This document shows, piece after piece, positions 33,988 to 43,530 of a stretch of DNA of 64,000 bases. Below the pieces are notes generated by a model. The model saw only the letters and a program-made list of their open reading frames with translations, was not told the DNA's origin and searched no databases. The translations under genes and the position numbers were made by a program. Within the stretch, counting starts at the first letter, position 1, and every line of letters starts with the position of its first letter. Origin of the DNA: Paenibacillus tengchongensis (GTDB taxonomy: Bacteria > Bacillota > Bacilli > Paenibacillales > Paenibacillaceae); contig NZ_WACP01000010.1 in the NCBI RefSeq assembly GCF_008973665.1, positions 186,001 through 250,000 of the forward strand. The letters are read 5' to 3'.

Positions 33988-36900
33988 CTATTTCACGCTG
34001 CCGACAAAGAATGTGGCAAATTCACGGTCCCGCTCCTGGGTCCGGACGATAATCGTGTACCAGCCCGTTTTCGGGAATGTAACCTTAAATTGGCTGCTCA
34101 CTAACTGGTCATAGGTCAGCTTCTGCTGCAGCACCTTCATCTGGCCTTCGCGGAACAGACCGGAGTAGTACAGGATGTCAAATGTGCCTGCCTGGTTCAC
34201 TTTCTCCGTTCCGCCCACGTTCATCAGGTTGTAGCCGGATACTTTGAAGGTGATGGTGTTCGTATTGAACAATGCCGACTCACCGGACGAAGCCGAGATG
34301 AGCGTGTCATCGCCGAAGATCAGCAGTCCGCCGTCCTTCACGACTACAACATCCTGATAAGCAACTGTTACATTGCCTACCTGGTCAACCGCCGTATACG
34401 TCACTTTCTGTCGGCCGAGCTTGGTCAGATCCAGTCCTTCGACGGATACCTTGATGTTGCCGGATTTCGAGACATTGTCCGTTACGGTGTAACCGCCGAG
34501 ATCGGTCGCAAAGTTAAAGTCCTTCTTGTTCTGTGCGATACCGACAGACGCCTTGTTCAGCGTCAGTTCCGGCGCTGTGTTGTCGATACCTGAGATGGTC
34601 ACAGGCACCTTGTTTACGTTACCCAGCAGGTCGGAGATGCTCATTACCGTCGAGCCGCTGTTCTCAAATACTCTGGAGTAGCTGAAGGTTCCATCGGCAT
34701 TGCTGATCTGATTCGTAAACCCGGCTCCGCTCTCAATCGGTTTAACGCCGGAGAACAGCTTGTTGGGCGCCGCGATCTTGCCGCTGAGCGTTACTTTCAC
34801 TTTGCCCTTGGCGTACTTCTGGCCGTCGATGGTCACAATCTTGTCGGCCGGAACTTCCTTGCCGTCCTCGTCCACAAAGGTATAGACAATCTCTTCCGGC
34901 TGCGCCACGGCGGTAACGATGTTGTCAACCTTCTCTTTAACTACAGTCGTATTGCCGAATTTGTCGGCTACGGTAAAGGAAACTGTGCCATTCTCAGTCA
35001 ACATTACAGTCTGCTTGCCGCTGATCAGCACGATATCCTTGGCGGACCCGTCGGCTTTCTCTACAGTAAGTGCCACCCCGGTAGAGTAAATGACATTTCC
35101 GCCTGCGTCTTTAATCGTTCCGAACGGCTTGTCTTTACTGAATTCATAAGACCGGACAACCTTGACCGCAGGAGCTTCCTTGTCAATATTGTTGACGGTT
35201 GCCGTTACGCTGCCCGGGTTGCCGGCAGCGTCCTTGAATTCAAAGGTAAAGCTGCCGTTCTCCTTGAAGGTATAGGCGTTCTTGCCGCCGTTGTTCGTGA
35301 TGACTACCGGCTCCGAAGTCTTCTGGAGATAAGCCGTTACATTGCCGTTAGTGAAGGCTGCATTAGAGTATTCAACGGTACCCTGAGGAATGGTTTTGTC
35401 TATGTTCTTCACCACTACGTATAGCGTATCCGTGCGGCTCTTGTCGGCCATATCCGTCAGGTCAAAGCTGTAGAAGCCGTTCTCCTGCACATTGAACCGG
35501 TTACCGGTACGGGTCGGCTCGGCCGGATTGATCTTCGACGGCTGCACCCGGATTCCAGCCGGAAGTGCGATGTCGATATCCGCTCCTGCAGCGGCCGTTA
35601 CCGGCCCGCTCGTTCCTTGCGTTGCCAGTGCGTATACCGGCTGGTCTTCCAGTGCTTCCGCATCGAATTCAAGCTTGGCGGCGTCGCTGATCTTGCCGCC
35701 CGGCGTGCGGTATTTCACCTGAACCTGCAGCGCATCCGGATCACCCGAAGGCACCTTAACGGCTACAAAGTTCGTATACGGGCGCCAGTTCTGCCAGCTT
35801 GCACCGTTATCCGGCGATACGGAATATTCGTATCCCGATTTATCTTCCGTCTCCAGGCTCAGCTTCAGAATAGCTGTATAACCATCTTCTTCGTCGCCGG
35901 ACAGATAGACCAGCGAGGACTGCGCGTCAGCCGGAGGTGCATCCTTGTCTCCGGATGCCGAGACCTTAAAGATACCTGCCGTCGACGTCACGATGCTGTT
36001 ACCTGCTCCGTCAATTGCATGAACATACAATCTGTAGTCGGCGATTTCGCCCGGCTTCAGCCCCTTGCCGCTAATCTCAGCCAGGCCGCTTGCAGGGAGA
36101 TCCTGCCAGCCTCCCGAGACTTCAGTCGGGGCAGTTTCGCCCTCTTTCACCCACTGGTAATAGCTCTTTACATTGTTCTTGCTGTAAAACTCCGACACTT
36201 TGACCGTCGTATCTTGCTCCGCCAACGGATAAGCCACCTCGTTGATGCTGAAGGTTACGGCCGGGGCTTCATTATCGAAATAGTAAGCTTTGGAATAGTA
36301 GTACGTCTTGTCGCTGTGCTTCACCATCAGGTGAATGTATTGCGTGCCGCTGAACGAAGTGTCCGCAGGAATCACATAACCGTAAGTCGCTGCGGTTGCG
36401 GTAACCGCCTGTGCTTTGGCCGCCGCTTCCGGCCCGGCCTCTGGCTCGCTGCCTGGTTCCGCAGGCGCTGCCGCCGAAGTTTCCGGCACTGCTGTTCCCT
36501 CAGGTGCTGCGGCTGCTTCCGGCGTCGCTCCACCTTCCACCGGTTCTTCTGTATCCAGCGGTTGCAGCGAAGTAAGGTTGTTCTCCAATGCTCCGGAGGA
36601 CAGAAGCTTCAGAATGGCCACCGGCCCTACTTCAGCGGTGACTTCAGGCTGGGCCGCTTCTTCCGGTACGGACACAGCGTCTTCTGTTTCTGCGCTGTTC
36701 AGTCCAGCCGGCGCCGCGTCAATCTGCATAGCGTCGAGCGGCTTAAATGCGCCGTCCGCCGGGCGCAGTGAGCTGCCGCTGATGACATAGCCGACATATT
36801 CCGGCTTCGTTCCGCCGATTTCAAAGATGACATCATGACTCTTCACATATTCCGGATTGGCTTCCGGCGTGAAGGCTGTCGGCATGCTTTCCTGAGAGCT

Positions 36901-39558
36901 GACGTTCAGCGGCTCTTCCATCGGTGTCTTGACAACTTCGTTGCCTGCCTTGTCAAGTGCCTTCAGGTACAGCCAGTAGGCGCCATCTTCGTCGATATCA
37001 TCATAAGCCGATTGGGTAACCGTAGTGCCGGAATAGTTGGCCGGCTTCCACTCCACGTCAGCCGGCGCTCCGTCGTTCTTCACCCATTGGTACTGTACAC
37101 TTTGGATTCCGCTGTGCGGGTCCTGCACCAGAGCCTGGACAGTGGATTTGTTGTCCGTAGCCGCCAAAGTGATGGACGGCACCTGATTGTCCAGCTTCAG
37201 CACACCCACTTCATGCGTCCAGTTGGAATCGTCGTGCATGAAATCTTCCAGCGGCCAGACGTCTAAATCGTCGTATTGGCCTACAGCAGCCAACGCCTTG
37301 TTGTTGGCATAAAATTCCTTGTCAGCCTTTGATCCGGCAGCTTCGGCGAACCAGGCATCATATTGAGCCTGGTGACCGGCCACGTAATCCTCCATCTTCT
37401 CATACTGCATTAATTCCCGGGCGGAGTCCCAGGTCATATCCGCAGTCCAGGTATGCAGATACCATTCGCCGCTGTTCTCCGAGGAGAACGCTTCAGGAGG
37501 CGGCGAGAGCAGGTTGGTCTTGTTGTTGACGACCTGCAGCTGAACATCCTGATACTTGCCCGGATACAGCTGATCAGACGGCTGCTTGGCGGCAAGGGAA
37601 TAACGCTTAAGCGCCGCAAAATTCTTGTCCCCGGCCAGCGGATCGGCCTTATCCTGGCTCCACATGTAATACACGAGACCCACTGAAGGCGAAGCCTCGG
37701 CCGACATGTTGGAAGGACGGTAGATCCCGCGGCTCGGCCGTTCCTCGCTCGGGTCCTTGAGATCCGGATCCATATAAGGAACCTTGATCGAAGGATCGTT
37801 GGCATCGATCGTGACCTTGCCTTTTTTCTGGTAAGTAGTACCACTGGCCCCGCCGGTTTCATACCGGTAACTGATCAGCGGCTTAGTGTTGTCGATGAAC
37901 AGGTTGGCCCAGTCAATCTTGGAATTGACCAGCGAGATGTCGCTGCCGTACGGCGGTGTCTCATCTTCATACGTTCCATCGAAGTTGGCAGGCTGGATCA
38001 GCAGGTTTCCTGCGTAGTCCTGGATAACGTTTTTATCCACCTCGTTACCGGTTTTCGCATCATTGGAGATGGCGATAGCCTTTAACAGGGGAGTCTCTAC
38101 CGTAATGCCATCGGGCACCGTCATGCGGAAGGTCCAATTTTTCGTATTGGAGCCTGCAACATAATAGGCCTTCATTCCGTTATTGAATAAAATATAAGTG
38201 TTCTTTACTTCCCAGCCGGTCTTTACAATCGCTTCCTCGGTCATCTGGAGCGTAAAGTCGATTACGTCCCCTTTGTTCAGCGTGACCCCGGTAAGAATTT
38301 CCGGCTGGATGCCGTTGGCCGTCTTGCTGTATTTCGGACGCACCGCATCGACGATGACACGGAAGCCGCCATTTTCGAAGTCGAACGGGTTAACCCGTTT
38401 TTTGTCTTCACTCAACCATTCATTGCTGCTCGCCGAGCTGGGCAGATTGTTAAAGTTCACTGTCGCCAAGTTCCCTGCGGCGTCGCGCAGTTCCGAAGTC
38501 AGGAACTTGTTTTCCAGCGACAGATCCATCTGGGCAGCTCCGCTTGTTCCGCCGGTAATCAGCGGCTGCAGCGGAAGGTTTCCGCTGTTATGGAACGGCA
38601 CTCCCGTATAACGGTAAGAGATTTGATTGTAAAGTGAACTCAAGTTGCTTTTCGTGTACGTTATATTGGTTAAATACTGCTGGTCACCTGCTGCCGGCAA
38701 TAAGGTGTCCGGATCATTCATAAACAACTTATGCTGCAAAAAATAGTCGGCATTGCTGGCAGTCAGCGTAGCAGGATAAACCGGCTCTGAGAAATTATAG
38801 GACAGCGTAATGTTCTCGTCCCGTTTCACAAACAGCTCTTGCTGGTTAATGTTAGTGTTAAGACGTTCTGCACCATTACCAGTGAATGTGTAGCTGTTCA
38901 GCACCGGGCGCTGCTTGTCCTGAAATTTAATGTAGAATCCATAAGCGCCTGGTACTTCACCGCCGCTGTCTTCACCAGAAACGCCAATGGTGATTACGGA
39001 ATTAGGACCAATAACCGCCGTAGCGCTCTTCGCAGATTCATTATTATTATGTGAACCGTCGATCAAGATCACCTTTCCATCCAGTGTGACGGATGCACCA
39101 CTGACGCTTGATCCCCACGTCCAACCCGAATCATAATTCAGGTATCTCCAACCTACCACGAGCTCAGTATGACCGCTCAGTGCCATATTTTTTAGGGTGG
39201 GATTGTCGGCAACATTCAATTGAAATTCAACAGATCCACCCTTTTTGTTAGTGTTAAGGATATCCCCATTGTCCCAGTTAATCTGCATCGCATCGTTCGA
39301 CTTAACCTTAAATCCGGCTTCCCGGTTGTTATTAAAGTTAACCAATGCATTCTCTGCTTCATTGGATGCATTGCCTACCACGGACAATCCGACATAAACT
39401 TTCTGATCGCCTGCGCCCGCGGCTTCTGCTTGTCCCGCCCAAGAAACAGGCAGCAGCGAAATTAATATACTCAAGATCACACTGATAGCGGTGAATTTCT
39501 TCACCTTCCTGCTGTTCAGCAACTTGATGTTCCCCCTTATTCTTTCGTTCAATTCCAT
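33988..39558 (-). CDS. Giant secreted multi-Ig-like surface protein
   Basis: A 1856-aa exported protein, first gene of the surface operon. A long N-terminus with a membrane-type signal (residues 22-46, ISVILSILISLLPVSWAG) precedes many bacterial Ig-like modules carrying the motif D-x-A-G-N (for example DKAGNEV, DGAGNSI, DAAGNPG). A Pro/Glu/Ala-rich unstructured linker occupies about residues 1000-1050. The C-terminal modules carry DNTAPELTLN and NIDKEAPAVK phrases typical of bacterial Ig/HYR-like repeats. There is no SLH, LPXTG or other anchor, so it may be held by the two SLH partners or released. GAGG lies seven bases before the ATG. Two Spo0A-box-like sites lie 170-205 bp upstream. Confidence 0.83.
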   Translation of the reverse strand: MELNERIRGNIKLLNSRKVKKFTAISVILSILISLLPVSWAGQAEAAGAGDQKVYVGLSVVGNASNEAENALVNFNNNREAGFKVKSNDAMQINWDNGDILNTNKKGGSVEFQLNVADNPTLKNMALSGHTELVVGWRYLNYDSGWTWGSSVSGASVTLDGKVILIDGSHNNNESAKSATAVIGPNSVITIGVSGEDSGGEVPGAYGFYIKFQDKQRPVLNSYTFTGNGAERLNTNINQQELFVKRDENITLSYNFSEPVYPATLTASNADYFLQHKLFMNDPDTLLPAAGDQQYLTNITYTKSNLSSLYNQISYRYTGVPFHNSGNLPLQPLITGGTSGAAQMDLSLENKFLTSELRDAAGNLATVNFNNLPSSASSNEWLSEDKKRVNPFDFENGGFRVIVDAVRPKYSKTANGIQPEILTGVTLNKGDVIDFTLQMTEEAIVKTGWEVKNTYILFNNGMKAYYVAGSNTKNWTFRMTVPDGITVETPLLKAIAISNDAKTGNEVDKNVIQDYAGNLLIQPANFDGTYEDETPPYGSDISLVNSKIDWANLFIDNTKPLISYRYETGGASGTTYQKKGKVTIDANDPSIKVPYMDPDLKDPSEERPSRGIYRPSNMSAEASPSVGLVYYMWSQDKADPLAGDKNFAALKRYSLAAKQPSDQLYPGKYQDVQLQVVNNKTNLLSPPPEAFSSENSGEWYLHTWTADMTWDSARELMQYEKMEDYVAGHQAQYDAWFAEAAGSKADKEFYANNKALAAVGQYDDLDVWPLEDFMHDDSNWTHEVGVLKLDNQVPSITLAATDNKSTVQALVQDPHSGIQSVQYQWVKNDGAPADVEWKPANYSGTTVTQSAYDDIDEDGAYWLYLKALDKAGNEVVKTPMEEPLNVSSQESMPTAFTPEANPEYVKSHDVIFEIGGTKPEYVGYVISGSSLRPADGAFKPLDAMQIDAAPAGLNSAETEDAVSVPEEAAQPEVTAEVGPVAILKLLSSGALENNLTSLQPLDTEEPVEGGATPEAAAAPEGTAVPETSAAAPAEPGSEPEAGPEAAAKAQAVTATAATYGYVIPADTSFSGTQYIHLMVKHSDKTYYYSKAYYFDNEAPAVTFSINEVAYPLAEQDTTVKVSEFYSKNNVKSYYQWVKEGETAPTEVSGGWQDLPASGLAEISGKGLKPGEIADYRLYVHAIDGAGNSIVTSTAGIFKVSASGDKDAPPADAQSSLVYLSGDEEDGYTAILKLSLETEDKSGYEYSVSPDNGASWQNWRPYTNFVAVKVPSGDPDALQVQVKYRTPGGKISDAAKLEFDAEALEDQPVYALATQGTSGPVTAAAGADIDIALPAGIRVQPSKINPAEPTRTGNRFNVQENGFYSFDLTDMADKSRTDTLYVVVKNIDKTIPQGTVEYSNAAFTNGNVTAYLQKTSEPVVITNNGGKNAYTFKENGSFTFEFKDAAGNPGSVTATVNNIDKEAPAVKVVRSYEFSKDKPFGTIKDAGGNVIYSTGVALTVEKADGSAKDIVLISGKQTVMLTENGTVSFTVADKFGNTTVVKEKVDNIVTAVAQPEEIVYTFVDEDGKEVPADKIVTIDGQKYAKGKVKVTLSGKIAAPNKLFSGVKPIESGAGFTNQISNADGTFSYSRVFENSGSTVMSISDLLGNVNKVPVTISGIDNTAPELTLNKASVGIAQNKKDFNFATDLGGYTVTDNVSKSGNIKVSVEGLDLTKLGRQKVTYTAVDQVGNVTVAYQDVVVVKDGGLLIFGDDTLISASSGESALFNTNTITFKVSGYNLMNVGGTEKVNQAGTFDILYYSGLFREGQMKVLQQKLTYDQLVSSQFKVTFPKTGWYTIIVRTQERDREFATFFVGSVK

Positions 39559-39725
39559 CCGCCGTCCTCAAGAATCGCAAGTATTATTGTCTTCTCTTTC
39601 TGTGCACGATCCTGCATTCGCTCCTTTCCATCCGGCTTGACGGACAAAAATTAAATTCTAAGTACCCAATTTGTGATAGCTTCGATTTATTTTATCAGCC
39701 GGCTCTAAACAAACTCTTAACAAAT

Positions 39726-39763
39726 CTCGACAAAATTCTAGTAAAGTAGTACTAATTTCGACA
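39726..39763 (-). promoter_or_regulatory. Two Spo0A-box-like sequences upstream of the surface operon
   Basis: On the minus strand TTTTGTCGAAATT (TGTCGAA at 39757-39763, identical to the consensus 0A box) and TTTTGTCGAGATT (39726-39732, one mismatch) occur in the same orientation, 31 bp apart, about three helical turns. They lie between a terminator and the start codon of the first giant gene. No confident -35/-10 pair was identified. Confidence 0.45.
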
Positions 39764-39770
39764 AAATGCA

Positions 39771-39797
39771 AAAAAACCTCGAGAAATTTTCTCGAAG
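39771..39797 (-). terminator. Intrinsic terminator upstream of the surface operon
   Basis: CTTCGAGA and TCTCGAGG pair (one wobble) around an A/T loop, followed by seven T residues on the minus strand. It would insulate the operon from transcription coming out of the SUKH/immunity patch, or act in a long leader if the promoter lies further upstream. Confidence 0.6.
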
Positions 39798-40458
39798 CCC
39801 GAAAAATACTTATTTTTTATGAGATATTGTGATATTTAGAACAGCGCTAGATCGAGAGATCACTCTCCACGCAGTATCAATTAATTGAAATAAATGACAT
39901 TATTCTATTCTTCTTATAAACAAATCTCAGAATTATAGCGTTGTAACCTGCCACAAGCTGACCTGCAGCCCTTCGTAATTTAGCACATCCAATGCTTCAG
40001 AATAGATTTCATTCCCAGCCTATTTGATTCCAATTGGTCAAATTCCCCTTCGACATGGGCAGTTAGCCTAATACGACAGCTTTTTTTCAAAGGGTGTTTT
40101 GGCTCAGTATAAATGACGTCAATATTTTGCCAATCCATTTGGTCCTCCAGATTTCTAGAATTGAAGCGTCAATACGATTGGAGTCCGATGATAATTGGAT
40201 AATCGCCACCTAATTTCACCTGTATGGAGCTTACCGCAATTCTAGTTGGATTTCCGCCACTTAATAGGAACGAAGACCAATGATAACAACAAAATCCTCC
40301 AAATTAAGATGCGATAATCTAATTAGATGTTTCAATTCTGTAAAATCGGCTAAATTAGTGTGCCAAAATCAAACTAAAACTATATCAGCGCTGCAACTCT
40401 TGAGGATCTTCGAACTTTCTAGCACTGCCCACACCCAACATCCTGATAGCTTATGAAT
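39798..40458. other. AT-rich gene-free spacer with intergenic repeats
   Basis: No credible ORF or RNA gene was seen. The right part (40195-40380) contains modules of a degenerate repeat family that recurs near 53.3-53.5 kb. Confidence 0.6.
40195..40380 (+). repeat. Interspersed intergenic repeat, copy A
   Basis: Modules of the type TTGGATAATCGCCACCTAAT (40195-), TTGGATTTCCGCCACTTAAT (40246-) and CTGTAAAATCGGCTAAATTA (40338-) line up with copy B in opposite orientation. Over the last module, 23 of 26 bases are identical between the copies. Confidence 0.6.
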
Positions 40459-40833
40459 TTAATCATACGCATCTCCCAATGAAATGAAATCTTCCTCCAG
40501 CCAAAATAAATTCTCTCCTTTACTTTCCACCAATCTGCACAGTAATTCAGTGAACGTCTATGCGATGACTGCATTTTCCCCGGCGACACCATGTCTATCC
40601 CAAAAGCTGTCATAGCACTTGCCGGTTCTTTCATTAGACAAATCTATTGTTATGTATTGAGACCCCTCATCATATCCGATAATGTACCAATTAGCTGACC
40701 GATCCTCCTTCAAAGAGTACCGCACCTGAGCATTGTTATTGAATGTGACCACAATGAAGACTTTATTTCTAAAATGGAGTATACAAATTAAGTGGACAAC
40801 TACTTCATGTGGTTCTGTTTCTTGGAGTTTCAA
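40459..40833 (-). pseudogene. SUKH (SMI1/KNR4)-type immunity gene remnant with in-frame amber
   Basis: The translated frame contains WYIIGYDEGSQYITIDLS followed by GKCYDSFWDRHG, which resembles the central SUKH/SMI1-KNR4 pattern (I-G-x-D-G-G-G-N-x-I-x-x-D). SUKH proteins are common immunity proteins against secreted polymorphic toxins. A TAG at 40558-40560 interrupts the frame; beyond it the same frame continues as TFTELLCRLVESKGENLFWL to a TAA, as expected for the C-terminal helix. The N-terminal part begins at a TTG and does not resemble the family, so the 5' end seems lost too. AT-rich, like its neighbour. Confidence 0.55.
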
Positions 40834-40849
40834 AAAGTGTGTAAATCTT

Positions 40850-41179
40850 TTAAGTTAGAGGCTCAAAGTATGTTACTTTCTTACCATTTTGACTAGCATA
40901 TTCAATTTCTTTTTTCGTGCTTTGACCAATATATCCCTTTACATTGATTACGTAAATTTCATCTGACATATCAATTTTGTGAAAGTGCAGTCTTTCAAAA
41001 AGTTTAACTTGTTCTTCTGTTACTTCAATATGATCACTTTGTTCAAAGAACCCCAGACTAAGAACGATATTACCTTTCAATGTCAAGTTAGCCATTGCCT
41101 CTTCAAACTGTTGTTTGAACTTTGTTGAGCCGCAAAGCGTAATAACAGTTGGTTTTGTAATTTTAGAAAATTCGTTCAT
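40850..41179 (-). CDS. Nucleoside 2-deoxyribosyltransferase-like small protein
   Basis: A 109-aa protein. VITLCGSTKF at the N-terminus, the central HFHKIDMSDEIYVINVKGYIG and the C-terminal STKKEIEYASQNGKKVTYFE follow the Rossmann-like nucleoside 2-deoxyribosyltransferase/DUF4406 pattern, in which the D-x-S-D-x-x-x-V segment and the later glutamate shape the nucleoside site. Such short forms are common in phages and mobile islands. The ATG has GGAG upstream. It directly precedes the broken SUKH gene (16-bp gap) in an AT-rich patch that looks acquired. The enzymatic role is inferred only from fold-level motifs. Confidence 0.55.
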   Translation of the reverse strand: MNEFSKITKPTVITLCGSTKFKQQFEEAMANLTLKGNIVLSLGFFEQSDHIEVTEEQVKLFERLHFHKIDMSDEIYVINVKGYIGQSTKKEIEYASQNGKKVTYFEPLT

Positions 41180-41401
41180 TTAGATTGCTCCATTTCATAC
41201 TATTTTTAGAGTAATTGTATCATATAGTAACAAAGTTTATGAAAAAACCCATGCTTCTCCCCTCCTTGTTATATTTCTCTACTATTATATAGGCTATATA
41301 GGCAATCGTTGAACCCAAACAAATCAAATAACCACATGCCTGCCGCATGCGGTTAATAACGTCCACTGGTTTAGTCCTCTATTAAGCAGCTCCCCTACAA
41401 A

Positions 41402-41827
41402 CTACTTCAGCTGCCCTTCCTCTACAATCCTCGCCACCACCTGCTCCTCTTCCCACTCCGCCGCCGTCTCCAGTCCCGCGCAGGCTTCCCGGGTCGAAGA
41501 GGTGATGATGCCCTTGTCATAGAGAAAATATTTACCCGACTTCTCGTCGTAAATATGGCTTGGCGGCGGCCACTGCTCTTCGTCACTGCCGAACGGGCGA
41601 TGATCCACCACCGGCCAATGGCCGGACTGCAGAGCCGCTTCCTCCACGGCTACGGTAAACTGGCTCTCGCTTTCGCTCTCCTGCGGCAAATCCTTGGGCG
41701 TCTCTCCCACATAATCATAGATGCTGAGCGAAGTGTCCCGGTAAAGTCGGCCAAACGCATATTTTCCATCAGGCAGCGGAATCGCCAGCACATCTCCCAA
41801 TTGTATCGTCGACTTTTTGACTCGCAT
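41402..41827 (-). CDS. Imm26-type immunity protein
   Basis: A 141-aa protein whose N-terminus, QLGDVLAIPLPDGKYAFGRL, matches the Imm26 pattern G-D-x-[FL]-x-I-P-L-x-D-G-x-Y-A-F-G-R. Imm26 proteins are predicted to neutralise toxins of polymorphic toxin systems. The rest is acidic with no transmembrane segment, fitting a cytosolic immunity protein. AAGGAG lies 11 bases before the ATG. No toxin gene is present, so this is an orphan immunity gene next to a decayed SUKH gene. The family call rests on the N-terminal motif only. Confidence 0.6.
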   Translation of the reverse strand: MRVKKSTIQLGDVLAIPLPDGKYAFGRLYRDTSLSIYDYVGETPKDLPQESESESQFTVAVEEAALQSGHWPVVDHRPFGSDEEQWPPPSHIYDEKSGKYFLYDKGIITSSTREACAGLETAAEWEEEQVVARIVEEGQLK

Positions 41828-42009
41828 GGATCACCAAACTCCTTATCCAGTATACATGTATATTTTTTCAATATTTATTAATCTGATTTTCCTTATATGT
41901 CCAATAAAATACCATGATTCACTGAATAATCACTGAACAATTGCAGCAATAAAGCGGTTACATTAAATGACAAATTGCCTTCAGGGCAAAATGTCTATAA
42001 TTTTGTAAC

Positions 42010-42034
42010 AAAAAACGGCGCCACCCTGGCGCCG
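42010..42034 (-). terminator. Terminator of the deoxynucleoside kinase pair
   Basis: ACGGCGCCA and TGGCGCCGT form a 9-bp stem with loop GGG, followed by TTTTTT on the minus strand, about 20 bp after the stop codon of the second kinase gene. Confidence 0.9.
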
Positions 42035-42054
42035 TCCTCATCATTCATAAACTT

Positions 42055-42693
42055 TTAACGAACAATCGTCTTCCCGACCTGGCGCAAAATCTCGTCCATT
42101 GAACCGGAGTCATGCACATCGTAGTCGTCAATGTTCAGCCGCAGCACCGGACAGGCGCTGAATTCCCCGATCCACTGCGCGTAACGCCCGTGCATATGCT
42201 CCCAGTAAGTAACGTCGGTCTGCACCTCCATCTCCCGGCCGCGTTCATTGATCCGCCGCAGAATGGACGGCAGGCTGCCTTCAATGTAAATCAGCACATC
42301 GGGATGCGGGAAGTAGGGTGTCATCACCATGGCCTCGTACAGGCTGGTATAGGTCGCATAGTCAGTCTTCGACATGGTGCCTTGATCGGCATGCATTTTG
42401 GCAAAAATCCCGGTGTCCTCATAGATCGAACGGTCCTGCACGAACCCGCCGCCCATTTCAAACATCTTCTTCTGCTCCTTGAAGCGTTCGGCCAGGAAAT
42501 AGATCTGCAGATGAAAGCTCCAGCGCTCGAAATCATGGTAAAACTTCTCCAGGTATGGATTATGGTCCACCTGCTCCAGCGAGGTCTGGAAGTTCAGGCG
42601 CCCGGCAAGCGCGGCCGTGAGTGTCGATTTGCCGACACCTACCGTACCTGCAACGGTAATAATGGCATTGTCCGGAATCTGGTATGGGTTCAT
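42055..42693 (-). CDS. dck: Deoxyadenosine/deoxycytidine kinase
   Basis: A 212-aa deoxynucleoside kinase that phosphorylates deoxyadenosine/deoxycytidine with ATP or GTP in salvage. The P-loop is GTVGVGKST (16-24); the DRS motif used in substrate binding is in VQDRSIYEDTG; a lid-like arginine region (RRINERGRE) follows. The ATG overlaps the TGA of the upstream kinase gene (ATGA), showing translational coupling. The pair corresponds to the dgk-dck arrangement of Bacillus subtilis; which of the two prefers purine or pyrimidine is assigned by order and motif only. Confidence 0.85.
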   Translation of the reverse strand: MNPYQIPDNAIITVAGTVGVGKSTLTAALAGRLNFQTSLEQVDHNPYLEKFYHDFERWSFHLQIYFLAERFKEQKKMFEMGGGFVQDRSIYEDTGIFAKMHADQGTMSKTDYATYTSLYEAMVMTPYFPHPDVLIYIEGSLPSILRRINERGREMEVQTDVTYWEHMHGRYAQWIGEFSACPVLRLNIDDYDVHDSGSMDEILRQVGKTIVR

Positions 42694-43313
42694 TGCATAA
42701 GCTCCTTTACTTTGGCGGCAATGGCGGCATAATCTTTCGGGTTCTCGACAAAATCAACCTGTTTCCCGTCAATGGTCACGATGACCGTGGACGGTTCCGA
42801 TTGCGCGAGCGAAGCCATGGCCTGATCGTAATCTTCAATTAATTGCTGCAGGTAGGCCGGGGAAATATCATCCTCGAACGGGCGTCCGCGCTTCGCGATC
42901 CGCGCCAGCAGCGTCTCCAGATCGGCCCGGATATACACGATAAGATTCGGCTTCGGCAGATCGCCGGTCAGCACCTGATAAATCTGACGGTATTTCTCCC
43001 TCAGGGTACCCTTCAGCGTCCGCTCGGCAAAGATCAGATTCTTGTATATATGATAATCCGAGATCACCGCTCTCCCCTGGCTTATGTACTCCTTCACGGT
43101 GTCCTCCAGCTGCTTGTAACGGTTGCATAGGAAGAACATTTCCAGCTGGAAGCTCCAGTCGTCCATGTTCTGATAGAACTTGTCCAGGAACGGATTCTCC
43201 TCGACGATCTCCTTAATCAGGGGAAGTTCAAATTCGGCCGCCAGCATGGTGGCGAGTGTGGTTTTGCCGGCGCCGATCGGGCCTTCCACAGCAATAAACG
43301 GTGCATGTTTCAT
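42690..43313 (-). CDS. dgk: Deoxyguanosine kinase-type deoxynucleoside kinase
   Basis: A 207-aa deoxynucleoside kinase. The P-loop is GPIGAGKTT (11-19). The segment AVISDYHIYKNLIFAERTL occupies the position of the substrate-binding DRS/ERS motif, and RIAKRGRPFED is lid-like. The start at 43313 (MKHAPFIAVEG) gives the normal family N-terminus; the frame is open 23 codons upstream but without homology. GAGGAGG is 12 bases away, somewhat long. It forms a two-gene operon with the following kinase by a 4-bp overlap. Confidence 0.85.
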   Translation of the reverse strand: MKHAPFIAVEGPIGAGKTTLATMLAAEFELPLIKEIVEENPFLDKFYQNMDDWSFQLEMFFLCNRYKQLEDTVKEYISQGRAVISDYHIYKNLIFAERTLKGTLREKYRQIYQVLTGDLPKPNLIVYIRADLETLLARIAKRGRPFEDDISPAYLQQLIEDYDQAMASLAQSEPSTVIVTIDGKQVDFVENPKDYAAIAAKVKELMQ

Positions 43314-43530
43314 TAATGCTACTTTCCTCCTCAAGTCTACGGCCTTACAGCAGACTCCGGCACCGCCGGCAGACCCGCTCAAAAAACAGACTAAATCATT
43401 GTATCACAGACACGGGGGCCTGGGCGGAACATTTTGCGAAACTTTTCCCGGTGCGGACGCGTCTATTTGGGTGCTGAGGTTGTTTTTTCCAAATCACGCA
43501 ATTTCATCAATGCAAAGTGAGGAGATCGTT

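Noticed and set aside
39559..39725. c-di-GMP or other known riboswitch in the surface operon leader
   Set aside because: The conserved riboswitch core sequences I could recall were not found. Only 0A-box-like sites and a terminator were seen.
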